IMG/VR virus record: IMGVR_UViG_3300043444_000316
Location: 1 to 30,471 of that record
DNA: 30,471 nt
Strand: one strand, 5' to 3'
From: a virus
Shown: one piece after another, positions 13,463 through 26,400 of the stretch
Numbering within the stretch: the first letter of the stretch is position 1
Layout of the letters: each line of letters begins with the position of its first letter
The notes under the pieces: generated by a model
Told to the model about the DNA's origin: nothing
The model's input: the letters and a program-made list of their open reading frames with translations, nothing else
Databases searched by the model: none
Made by a program: the position numbers and the translations under genes

Positions 13463-15676
13463 TTATACATCTCTTCGAATAATCCACGAAGTAAATGTAG
13501 ATGTTGTTGCGGTATTGTAAGCAAGTGTTACATTGACTGTTAAATTAGTACCAGAATATTCAGTAATTGTACCTTGTAGGTAATTAACCTGAGTATCTGT
13601 TTCTCTAATTGTTACACTCGTACCAGTTGTAAAAATTCCTCCCCATGTTGTAGGAGAACTGTAAATTGTTGAACTATTTCTATTAACAGTGAATGTCTTA
13701 ACACCTGTCTCAAGAATAGAAGAACTGTCAGAAGTTAAGTATGTTGTATCAACATCTTCAATAAATGTCCAGTATCCTGCAACTACAGCAAACAATTTAA
13801 CTGATCTAACAATGCGAGGCATTGGTGTAGAAATTGTTACGTTACCTGCAAGTTCAAAATCGGTTACTAACAATGTCGATGTACTAGAAACTGTATTAAT
13901 AAACGAAGTAGTTGTCGAAGTTGCAGTGTAGCTAACATCGGTAACAATGTTAAACAACTCTCTAACTGTCGAAGTATTTAGGTTGCTTAATAGATATGTT
14001 GCAGTAGTTGCTTCATATCTAGTGCATAGTACAGTACATCTAGCACCATCTGGCTGAACATAGTAAGGATCACCAAATCCATCTACTGGTAACGTAACAT
14101 CAAGGATAGCAATAATGTCATCATTAACTGTATCAAAGTCAGTAATATCAACGTTTAAAGTATATGGCTTTCTAGCACTGTATCCACCCAATGCACCTGC
14201 TAAACGACCTTCAAAATATCCTTTAGAAACAGCATAATCATCAGGATCAGTGTCTAATGTTGCTGCCATTCCACCAATTTTTGCAGCAGAATTTAGATCA
14301 ACAACACCACTTGACGGTGCTAACACAAGGTCCGCTAATGGTGATATTGGTGTAGAAATTGTACTAATAACAGCATTTGTAACTGTTAAAACATTCAATA
14401 CTGGAAGATTCTGTAATCCAGGTGCAGATTTAACTGCTCCCCCTAACTTAAGATCAGCCGCACCGTCATACTCGATTGCTACAATGTTATTAATTCTATA
14501 CGAACTTGCAGTAGAAGACAAGTCAATATTAATATTCGACTGCCATGCTTCTCTGTCTTGTTCATATAGCCATAATTTATCAGTAGCTCCATGAACAATC
14601 ATACCGCCGCCATCGGCGCCAAGGTCAGTTGCAGTAGTCTGTACAGCAAGTTCGATGTTTTTATCATCAACTTTAATTGTCGAAACTTCTAAACTTACTT
14701 GAGCCCCATCAACTACCAAGTCTCCAGTAATTCTAACATTACCGGTAATATCTAAATCAGTAGTTGGTGTCCTGTTAAAAATACCAATTCTATCATTGTC
14801 AGAGTCAATATGGATAGCAACTGCATCAGTTCCTGTAGAAACACTGTTATATCTAATCTCTAGTGGCTCGCCTTGAATAGTTCCTCTAATAACACTGGTT
14901 ACGATTCCAGTATTATCGACTAAAAGTTCAATATTGGTATTAGTACCAACACTAACACCTTCGTCAGTTTCAAAGTCAAACGGTTCTGTGATTGTTGCAG
15001 CGGTATCTGCACGTAGTACAGATTCGAGATTAACGCCTGCAACAGAATCAGCACTGGTTGCAGTGCCATAAAACTTAGCACCAATGGCGCTGTTGATGAT
15101 TAAACCGGGTCTAATTGTACTGGTGTTTAAATCTGACTCAAGCAAACTTCCACTAATTATATTAATAGTAGAAGTGCTCATTACAGCCCATCTAGATCCT
15201 TGACTCCAGAAAATAGAGACATCGTGGTCGTATCCAGAACTGTCTGTAATAGTTTCAACAAACCAACCTTCTTTACCGGCTGTATCGGAATATTGTTTAG
15301 CAGATAACTGCCATTCGGAACCATCATACCATTTTAGTAAGTTGTTTGTTGTATCTACCCAAAGATCGCCTCGAACTGCTCCGGAAGGTTCAACAGTACT
15401 AATCACTGGAGCACCGACGGGCTTAAATGTACCAGTCGAATAAACCTTTAATCTGCCTTCGCTAGTGTCAAACCAAGTTTGTCCTACAACAGGACTAGAC
15501 GGTTCTAATAAATTTGCAAAGTTTTCTAGTAAGGCAACAAAGTTAGTATTAACATACTGACCGTAATTATTAACATTTTTACCAACAAGAGTAAGACTTG
15601 TCGATACTTCATCTATCGACTGGTCTGCTACTACTGCCAGTGTCTTACCGTTTGTGTATTTTATCGTATATGACAT
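13463..15676 (-). CDS. Fibre-like structural protein 3
   Basis: A 737-residue protein. The N-terminal domain has SLTLVGKNVNNYGQYVNTNF, VALLENFAN, VVGQTWFDTSEGRLKVY and VRGDLWVDTTNNLLKWYDG. A central block near residues 295-340 (GIFNRTPTTDLDITGNVRI, then a DLVVDGAQVSLEVS strand) is typical of phage fibre shafts. The C-terminal third is very Thr/Ser-rich and beta-like and lacks both the AEKY-type end of proteins 1 and 2 and the collar end of protein 4. An AAAGG-like site is at its upstream boundary. The exact role (short fibre, whisker or baseplate decoration) cannot be told. Confidence 0.78.
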   Translation of the reverse strand: MSYTIKYTNGKTLAVVADQSIDEVSTSLTLVGKNVNNYGQYVNTNFVALLENFANLLEPSSPVVGQTWFDTSEGRLKVYSTGTFKPVGAPVISTVEPSGAVRGDLWVDTTNNLLKWYDGSEWQLSAKQYSDTAGKEGWFVETITDSSGYDHDVSIFWSQGSRWAVMSTSTINIISGSLLESDLNTSTIRPGLIINSAIGAKFYGTATSADSVAGVNLESVLRADTAATITEPFDFETDEGVSVGTNTNIELLVDNTGIVTSVIRGTIQGEPLEIRYNSVSTGTDAVAIHIDSDNDRIGIFNRTPTTDLDITGNVRITGDLVVDGAQVSLEVSTIKVDDKNIELAVQTTATDLGADGGGMIVHGATDKLWLYEQDREAWQSNINIDLSSTASSYRINNIVAIEYDGAADLKLGGAVKSAPGLQNLPVLNVLTVTNAVISTISTPISPLADLVLAPSSGVVDLNSAAKIGGMAATLDTDPDDYAVSKGYFEGRLAGALGGYSARKPYTLNVDITDFDTVNDDIIAILDVTLPVDGFGDPYYVQPDGARCTVLCTRYEATTATYLLSNLNTSTVRELFNIVTDVSYTATSTTTSFINTVSSTSTLLVTDFELAGNVTISTPMPRIVRSVKLFAVVAGYWTFIEDVDTTYLTSDSSSILETGVKTFTVNRNSSTIYSSPTTWGGIFTTGTSVTIRETDTQVNYLQGTITEYSGTNLTVNVTLAYNTATTSTFTSWIIRRDV

Positions 15677-15682
15677 AACCTT

Positions 15683-17926
15683 TTAAGCCTTGATAATATA
15701 ATTCATTGCATGGAACGGAGGCATAACTGTTGTAACCATACCTGTTGCTGTTCCGCCAAACCCCGGTGTAGGATAAGGGAATTGTTGCGAGAACGATGTT
15801 GCAGTCATTGTAGCTGTTGTAGCTCCGCCAACTACCGGCGGTGCAGTTCCAATAGATGCACTATACGCATTAGGAGTAGTTGCTCCAACTACTCTGTTAG
15901 CAACTCCGCCGCTACTCAAGAATCCGTTAGTCATATCATCGTACCCGATGATAGTTCTTCCACGCATATCTGGAAGTCTAAACTGTCCATTAACTAATGT
16001 CTTGCCGTAAGTAAATCCGATTGCGGCAAATAATTCTGGGTAGTCGCTTCTATTAACGATAGAACCATCGCAGAACAACCAACCTTTGCTTAAAGTAGTT
16101 GCCGCTGCCGGCTTTTCTAATCCTGCATAAGGAACAATAGTACCAGGAGGTATTAAGAAGTCAAGTACGTCTTGTAATAGAGCATCTCGACTAGCTTTAG
16201 CTAGACCTGTTACACCAGTTCCGGATACAGTAACATATGATGCAGTAGTAATCGGAATACTTCCCAATACATTAACGCTAGGAACAGTAATGTCAAAATC
16301 GTTTATATTGTTAGAACCACCTAACAATCCACCCGGAATAGTTAGGACATCGTTTGCAACATAATTAGTTCCGCTGTTTGCAACTCTACTGATAAAGTAA
16401 CTACCGTTACTCTGTCGAACAATATCAAAATATGCACCGTTACCTGTTCCGCCATTAGCAGGAATAGATACAAAATTAACGGCACTAACTGCAACTAGCA
16501 ATTCGTCATTGGCAGACACATTAGTAACTGTGCTTCTGTTGGTAATTGCTTCTGCTTGAAGTTCAGTTACAAAGTCTTTAGGATCACCTGTACCATTGTA
16601 TGTTACACCTGCACTGGCAATATCGCCAGACATTGTAAATTGTGCAGAAGCAGATAATCTTGTGGCTACTGTCGAAGTCCCATCTAAGTTACCCTTGAAC
16701 ACTGCACTATGAACTTCTTTAAATGCCGAGCTTGTAGATCCTAATGTATAGACATTATGAACTAAAGGTTTAATAATTTCTTTAGAGAATAAAGCAGAAT
16801 CTGTAGTAGAGTTACCAATCTTTATTCCACCTGCAAATGTAGCAGTGGAGGAGAATGTAGCTGTGCTACCAAATGTAGTCGATTTGCCAAATGTTGCAGA
16901 TCCAGTAATGATCAATGCATCATTTGCATCAGTTGTAATTGTAATGTTTCCAGAAAATCTAGCATTGCCAGTGACATCTAAAGTATATTGAGGGTTAGTA
17001 GTGTTAATACCAATACGCTTATTCTGTCCGTCAATGGTTAAAATTTCATTGTAGATATCGCTCTCGTCGATTACTTGGAATCCAAAAGTACCATTTACCT
17101 TACTATTAACAAACTTATTTTTAAATGTACCTTCTTTAGATATTGAGAACGTAGGATCTACACCTAGTGTGATACCGTTCTTGGCATTAATAACTCCGCT
17201 AATAGAATTATCAATGTCGTTTCTAACAAAATAATTTCCGTTAATAACTGCTCTAACAGGAGTAGTTACTACAATGTTCTGTGCGGCATAAGCTGTTGCA
17301 TTTAAGATTGCACTATTAACTGATGTTAAGTTTAATCCAGGTTTGATAGCTTCAAAGCCGTCAATTTTAATCTGCGGAGTAAATTGATCAGGGCTAATAA
17401 TTTCAACAATTTCACCATCAACATAGTTTGCAATGATTTTATGATCAACACCAACTGTATCTTTTACTGTTTCCGGAATAGGACCAGACTTTGTGCCGCC
17501 GTCAATTGCAGGACCTACTAAAATCCAATCACCGTCAGGATTTTTTACCTTTAACTGATAAGAAACTGTATCGACCCAAATATCTCCAGTCACAGCTTCT
17601 GGTGGTTCTTCAGGCTCTTGATAAACGCCATTAATAGATTTCCAATTAGCACCGTTGGCAGTACCATCATTAACTTTTAGTTTATGATTCGCATTGTCAT
17701 ACCAAAGTTGTCCTTCAATAGGATTTGTAGGCGGAGTACTGTTAGCATGGTTTTCTAACAGATGTAAAAAGTTTGTGGAAATATCATAAGCATAACCAGA
17801 AGCGTTTTTTCCAACAAGCATTAAACTTGTAGAATAATTATTGCCCGGCGCTCCAGGTAGTCCATCATCAACTACAATAGCACTACTGTATTTGGTAGGG
17901 TCTGTAAAATAAACATTATATGCCAT
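15683..17926 (-). CDS. Fibre-like structural protein 4 with tail-collar domain
   Basis: A 747-residue protein, the longest of the four. The N-terminal domain shows SLMLVGKNASGYAYDISTNF, LHLLENHAN, IEGQLWYDNANHKLKV and VTGDIWVDTVSYQL. The middle (about 270-400) has INTTNPQYTLDVTGNARF, a fibre-shaft motif, and an Ala-Thr-Phe-Ser repeat (ATFSSTATFAGG). The C-terminus (about 590-747) is a phage tail collar domain: IPPGTIVPYAG, GWLFCDGSIVNRSDYPELF, GQFRLPDMRGRTIIGYDD, ending PPFHAMNYIIKA. In T4-like phages this domain is found in baseplate short fibres and related receptor-binding parts. A GGAG site precedes the ATG at 17926. Confidence 0.88.
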   Translation of the reverse strand: MAYNVYFTDPTKYSSAIVVDDGLPGAPGNNYSTSLMLVGKNASGYAYDISTNFLHLLENHANSTPPTNPIEGQLWYDNANHKLKVNDGTANGANWKSINGVYQEPEEPPEAVTGDIWVDTVSYQLKVKNPDGDWILVGPAIDGGTKSGPIPETVKDTVGVDHKIIANYVDGEIVEIISPDQFTPQIKIDGFEAIKPGLNLTSVNSAILNATAYAAQNIVVTTPVRAVINGNYFVRNDIDNSISGVINAKNGITLGVDPTFSISKEGTFKNKFVNSKVNGTFGFQVIDESDIYNEILTIDGQNKRIGINTTNPQYTLDVTGNARFSGNITITTDANDALIITGSATFGKSTTFGSTATFSSTATFAGGIKIGNSTTDSALFSKEIIKPLVHNVYTLGSTSSAFKEVHSAVFKGNLDGTSTVATRLSASAQFTMSGDIASAGVTYNGTGDPKDFVTELQAEAITNRSTVTNVSANDELLVAVSAVNFVSIPANGGTGNGAYFDIVRQSNGSYFISRVANSGTNYVANDVLTIPGGLLGGSNNINDFDITVPSVNVLGSIPITTASYVTVSGTGVTGLAKASRDALLQDVLDFLIPPGTIVPYAGLEKPAAATTLSKGWLFCDGSIVNRSDYPELFAAIGFTYGKTLVNGQFRLPDMRGRTIIGYDDMTNGFLSSGGVANRVVGATTPNAYSASIGTAPPVVGGATTATMTATSFSQQFPYPTPGFGGTATGMVTTVMPPFHAMNYIIKA

Positions 17927-17927
17927 C

Positions 17928-18590
17928 TTATGCTCCTACTCCGCTGATACTTTGGATTCTAACTGTGTAATCAATTTGAATCATTCTATTCAAACTCTTT
18001 TGAACAGGGTGGAAAATAACATGTGTCAATAGCAATTCATTTCCAGTAGCATCGTAACCAACTAGGCCTAGTTCATCAAACACATATTGCCCATCTAAAT
18101 TAGAACTGTTGTCAAATGCAAGTTGTCCGCTCGGCTCGCCAAAGTCTAATAAGCAACTGACTAATAGATCGCTGTAGGTTGCGCCTACTACATGTCTAGC
18201 TTCCATGTAGTTTCTAGTAGGGTCTAGGTTAGAAGAACTTGCAGCATCGACTGATTTTTCATATGTTTTATTATATAATGCGGCGTTTTGTCCTACAGAA
18301 TTAGGAGTTAGATATGTAATAATCCCAGTAGGATCAACACGACTACCTCCGTTGCCAAATGCCATTTTACTAACCCAACCAAAACCTTGATTGCCAATAC
18401 TGTTGGCTAGGGCAAGGCTAAAATTTTCATAATGGATAGCGTTTCTTTTATTGACAAAAACTTCTTGTGTCTGAGGATCATAGATCTTAATATGCCCTTG
18501 GAGGCTAATGCCGCCTACTTCGTCTGGACGTTTTTCGATTTCCTGAGTATTTTCAGTCTGCTGTTGGTTAAATTCTTCTTGCATGTTCAT
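17928..18590 (-). CDS. Probable virion structural protein, 220 residues
   Basis: Not assigned to a known protein. The N-terminus is Gln/Glu-rich (MNMQEEFNQQQTENTQEIEK) and probably flexible. The body is beta-rich, with GGISLQGHIKIYDPQTQEVF, NRNAIHYENF-like and GWVSKMAFGNGGSRVD segments and LLVSCLLDFGEPSG, LLTHVIFHPVQKS and QIDYTVRIQSIS near the end. GGATAAG upstream is a usable ribosome site; MQEEF two codons later is an alternative start. It sits between the collagen-like gene and the fibre cassette and is read in the same direction, so a virion or baseplate-associated role is likely by context. Confidence 0.7.
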   Translation of the reverse strand: MNMQEEFNQQQTENTQEIEKRPDEVGGISLQGHIKIYDPQTQEVFVNKRNAIHYENFSLALANSIGNQGFGWVSKMAFGNGGSRVDPTGIITYLTPNSVGQNAALYNKTYEKSVDAASSSNLDPTRNYMEARHVVGATYSDLLVSCLLDFGEPSGQLAFDNSSNLDGQYVFDELGLVGYDATGNELLLTHVIFHPVQKSLNRMIQIDYTVRIQSISGVGA

Positions 18591-18607
18591 ACTTATCCAT
18601 TATTATT

Positions 18608-20494
<1,887 letters not shown>

Positions 20495-20495
20495 A

Positions 20496-23400
20496 TTATT
20501 GCCCTACTAAAGGTTCTCCTGATTCGCTGTCTAGAGTATCACCGGTTTCTAGTACGATATACTGGTCGGTTGCGGTGTTCTGACCATAGTAATATTTATC
20601 TGGTAGGAAAGATGGTCTTTCTAACAAGAACTTAACTTGCTCAACATTTCTAATGTGAGCGTCAGAATATTCAAATCCTACTTCCTGTGAAACTGCTTGA
20701 ACTACTCGAACCTCTGCACCTACTGTAGGTGTAAAGTTTAAGCTGATAGCATTAGTTGCTGTGTTAATAGAAAATTCAGCTGTCAGCGCAACAAGTGTAG
20801 ATGTTCCTGCAGAATTTATATCTCCAGAATCGTAACCAATAGACACGTCTGTAATCTTATAAGTTGAAGTTGTATTCTTAACAGTCTTTACACCGTTATT
20901 AAACAAAGAAGTGTAGGTATCAGAAATTGGCTTTCTTAAAACTCTTCCTTGATAGATGACTTCAACTTGATCAAAATCTACAGTATTTTCAACAATAACA
21001 TTAGTCATTGTTAATAATGTATTAGTCGTACTGTTGATTACAAACTTATCAAGACGTTTAGTTTCACTGACAGGAATGTTTTGTCCATTCCCTTGATCTA
21101 AAACTACTGAACTTTCTTTGTGTAAAGTTTTTACACCAGTTCCTAATGTTCCCCTACGTAGCCAGCTTAGTTTATTACCTTCTAGTTTGTAGAATTCAAT
21201 ACGTTCTCCATCAATTAAGATAACTCCTGGACGATTCTTAGCATGGTTAGGTGGTGTAAGAACGCTAGCATCTTCAACAGTAATAAATGTATCTGTTGGA
21301 CGCAAGTCATCTGCTAACTGAGTTGTGTTTTCTTGGCTGATTCTCTTATAGTGAGTTCTACCAAGATTGTCATGGAATATTCTATAACCAATTAGTTTTT
21401 CACTAGTTTGATCAACAACACTCATAACAACTACTGTATCAGACGAGCGAAGTTTAAATCGCTTGTTAATTACAACCGTTCTTTGATCACTTTCAATTCT
21501 AAAATCAAACTCTCTAGTAATAGGTTTTCCATTAACTTCAACCCAAACATAATTGATATCAACAACTGTTCTGCTTAGTTTAAAGATGCCAGATGATCTG
21601 CCTTTGAAGCGTTCTCTTCTGAATAGACTGTTATCGTGGTTAGTAAATGATGTAACTTTGATAACACTAGCAGAGGAAACATCAACACGGTCTGTTAGAA
21701 CTAGTTGATTATTAACAACATAGTAATCGTGGTCTCTTAAGATTGTTATTGCCACAACATCAGAGTTAGACAATGCAGTTTCTGCAAAATCTACAGAATT
21801 ATTGTCTTGATTTAACTGTACTGATTGACTAAATGCAGTTCTTTGTCCATTTACATAAACTTCAAGTTTTGCTCTATCAGGTAGTCCTTGCGGATAGTCA
21901 ATGTGTTGATCTAGAGAGAAACTACGTACTCCGTTTGCAGCTGAATAATAAACTGTATCTGGAGGACTTAATCTTACACCATCACGTTCAACAATAATTT
22001 GACTGTGGTAAGGTTGAATATTGCCCGGAGCATAAGTTAATGTAAATTGGCTAGTTCCTGTGGTAGCAGATATAATCTGCTCTTGAACTTCGCTAAATGC
22101 TTTGTTGTCGCTAGCAAAGAACCAGACTTGTAACAAGTCTCCAACTGCTAAGTCAGTGTTAAATGTTACAACAACACGACCAGAAGTTCCAGACTTTTGG
22201 TTACCAGTTAAAGTGTAATCTGTTCGCTTGATACCATTAACAGTTACATAAGCACTATTAACATCAGCATAGTTAGATGCAAAATCAAACACACGCTGAC
22301 CGCTAGTATATGTAATAGGCACAGATGCTTTTTCTAAGAAATTCTTACCACCAACACTCATTGTTGTAATAGACAACAATTCCGGATCAGGGTTTTGATT
22401 TTTAAATGCATCAAAGCTACCTTGGCCAGCATACTGCCAGTTTCCGCCATTGCTGGTACTGTAGAATACATGACTTGTATTATTTTGAATATTAGCATCA
22501 TCTACGAAAATTCCAGTTCCTGGCACAGAACCAGAACGTCCGAGAGCAACACCTGTTACAAAGCCTTGATCTCCGTTGAAGTTAGTGCCTCTCCAGGTAT
22601 TTTCATAAATCATTTCAATGTACTGATTTGTACCATCGCTGTATAGTGTAACTTCATACTGATAAGCAGGAATAGAAGTAGTTCCTATTCTTTGATTATA
22701 GTGGCCGCCTTGGAAGCGTAGTCTCCAATAGACAAAGTTGCCAATTTCGCCGTTACTCAAGAACAATCCAGGAGTTTCTCCAGTGGATAACGGAATAGTC
22801 TGTCCAACACTGTTAGTTCCGTAATCTTGCCACAAGTCGCAATATTCGATATAGATTGCAGGGAAATCAATAATTCCCGGAACTAGCGGAGTCCAACTAT
22901 CGTCGCCGCCACCAAATGTTAAGTAACCGTTTGTACCAACATAGACTTCGTTGTATAATGTTCCAAACATGTTCCATGAGAAACCTAACGAGTACGGACC
23001 GGTATATGTATCATCGCCTGCGGTACTTGCAATTGGATTGTTAATGTTCTCACGTCTTGGAAGAACAGCAGCCGGACTAAAATACGGACCTCTTATACCT
23101 GCATAAGGATCATCAAGGAATACAACTTCGTTGGTTAGATAATCAATAGTGTAATCAACACCATAGGACAATAATCTGTTATTCAGTAGAACTTCTACAG
23201 ATTGATTGTTAGGCGGTGTAAATCCAATAGGATATCTATCAGTAAATGCATCTTTGAGATACTTCTTATTGATCATCAAGGCTGCACCAGACTTAGGATA
23301 GGTATAAACGTTTATGCCTAAACTGTCAGTAACTCTGCCTGGAAGATTTTCTTCTGGGCCGTAACTGTTAGTTGCACTAACTAAAGCATCACCGTCAATA

Positions 23401-26400
23401 TTAATATCTTCTAAGTCATCAGACTTAGTTAATTCCATTCTTCCATTGATGCTATCATAGTACCAGCCTGGACTATTAATACCATTAGGATTAATATAGG
23501 TGTCTAGATCTAAATCAACTACCGGAGCAGATCCGTCACTTGTTTCTAGCCTAAATAATACTCTATCATCGGAGTTGTAAATTTCTGCAACAGAAATTGT
23601 GCTAACATAACCGTTGCCAATAAAGACAGTTGCAGTAGTATCTACTCTAACAAATGTGTTAGAACCCGAATACTTAACATAGGCATTATAAACGTCGCCA
23701 TTAGCAGGAACAAATGGTAAAGTATAAACTAGCGGTGCAGGATTCACAAAGGCCAAACTAGTACCAGTAGCAACCCCAACCGGAGTATCTAGAACAACTT
23801 TCCATCGAGGATCAGTTTGATTTTCAATGTCTAAAGGAATAAAGGTCGATGATGTTACAGAATAAACTACTGTAGAAATAGTAACTGTAGATCCAACTTT
23901 TAAATTAACAATATCTTTATCTTCTGTTACATCAAAATAAAGAACTGTGCCTGCGCCAGATGTTGTATTTGCAGAAACAGTAGCAGTGATTCTTGGTCCA
24001 CGAGTTTCATATGATCCAACTTCAGGAACAAAATCATCCCAGTTGCTTTCACCGAATGGTGTAGAATCCCAACCTTTTGAAACTTCAAACGGTAGTGTAT
24101 CTATTGTTACGCCCGGATATTCTAAGCCATGCATTAATAGAGTAGCAGTATTGCCCGGCATTCCAGATGTAGGTGCATAGAAATCACGAATTCTATCAAC
24201 TGCATGATATAAAGAATGATCTTTTCTGTATTCGATAGTAATGCTAGATAGTTTTCTAGGAACGTAGCTTAAAACTAGTTTTCCAAACTGTTTAGAATAC
24301 CCATTAACTTTTTCAGTATATCGAACAATTTCGTAATCGCCAGTAAGTTCTCTAATGCCATTAACTCGAACAGTAATGTTATTCTTATCAGGATCAGGTG
24401 CCCAAGTTAATGCAAATTCTCTTGTAATACCGTTAGCAACATAAGAATCGTATGCTGTCGATGTTGTAATCTCATTGTAGCCAGAAACTCTGTCAAACTT
24501 CATAGTGATAGAGTTTGAGCGAACTAATCCGTTAGTCATTCTCGGAGCGACTCTTGCAGGAATTAGATCAGTAGGGCCGCCGCCAATTAGATTAACAACA
24601 GGTGTAGCTGTATATCCAGCACCTGGATCAGTAACAATAATTTGAGATACTTTTCCAAGAGCAATATAAGCAACTGCCTTGGCGCCGGTTCCAGTTGTAT
24701 CGCCTACCTGAGGCACTATTTCAACTACAGGAGGAATTTCATAACCGGATCCACCATCATACACATCAATAGATTCTAAGGAATAAGAATAATTCTGTAG
24801 CCAGTTCTTCCAAGGATATGTATTAAGTTCAGCACGACCAAAGGTAACTGGAACAAATTTTCCTTGACTTGAGCTATATGTAGAAGGCAGGTCAAAGTCG
24901 GTTATAACAGTCGTAGATAAATCTGTAGCTGTATAGTTGTTAGTAAAGTTTCTTATCTTAGTGTGATAAGGTTTTGTTTCATTAATATAGTCTTGGTAGT
25001 AAGACTCGTTGTTTAATTTATAAACAGGACGCTGGTCTAATGCACCTGCATAGTTATATACGTTAATGAACGATGTCTTAAATGCCCAGTCTAAGAACTT
25101 TTGTTCAGACATAGCATACTTGACTAACTTGAAGAACAGCTTGTTATAATAGACTTTTAGTGGTCCGACAAACACATCTTCTAGAAGACCGTAAATGATA
25201 TTTTCAGTTTCTTTAGCAGGATTTTGGTCGAACGCTGTTTGGTCCCAACCAGAAACTTGGTCCCAACCATAGACAGAATCTTTGTAGTTCCAAATAGCAC
25301 CGTCTATCTTAATAGTACCTTTTTCTTGGTAGATTAAATCATATTTGTCGTTAAATGTTCCTACACCAGAGTCTGCAGATCTACGGCGTAGAATAATGTA
25401 TCTGCCATCGCCGCCATTTCTAACTTTAATATAATTCCCAGCAGGTACAGATGCAACACTAGGTAATTGATAAGGTGCATCAATTGTAGCAATAATATCC
25501 TGTGCAGGATTGTATGTTGTATCTACCCAATCAATGTATGTCCAGAAGTCCTGTGTGTTAAATGATTGTGTATATTTTCTTAAGAATACTTTAGCATCAT
25601 AATCCCACTCGTATCGGCTCCAGCGACCATTGACTGTATCATCTGCTCGAACAATAACGCTAAACGGTCTTACTGTTAGAGTAGGTGCTGAAGTAAAATT
25701 CTTTCCTGTATTAACAACTGTAGCAGCAACAAGTTCGCCAACAATATTAACTTCAGTAGTAATTAAAGCTTCAACACCGTCACCTTCGATCACTACAGTA
25801 GGTCCAACATAAGTAGAAGTTTCTCCGTTAGATAGTGTCAAAGTCTTGTCTTGAGTACCGTACCCAAATCCAGGATTGTCAATTGTTACCGAATTAATTC
25901 TACCGTGTTTAATTGTACAGCTTAGGCTTGCCTTCTTAAGATTCCTTGTAACAATAGTAAAATCACGCTCAATTAAATCTTCAACAAGTACATCGTATGT
26001 ACCTAGTCTAGAATTAGGAATTTCATCTTTAGATAAGAATCTTTTTAAACTTACACTATCAACAATATTATTAGTTGCAAGAATAGAATTAGAATACTCA
26101 ACTAAAGTACGAAGAGCTCCTATTCTATCTTTAAACATACTTTGTCTAGGTCTGAAGCCAACTCCGTACTTTTGTCTATCAGACAACATAGGATCAGGTA
26201 CTGAATTACCTAGTATATCTTTGCCTAACAAGCTATCAATTGTTTTTCTAACTAACAGAGTATTTGGAACACTTGAAGCATTGCCATCCTGCAACAACAA
26301 CCATTCAGTGTGCTTGTTAGTTTCTTTGCCAGAAGAATCGATGTCAATAGAAAGGTTAATGGTTCTTCCAACTAATGAGCTTTCCATGTTTGTTAACATA

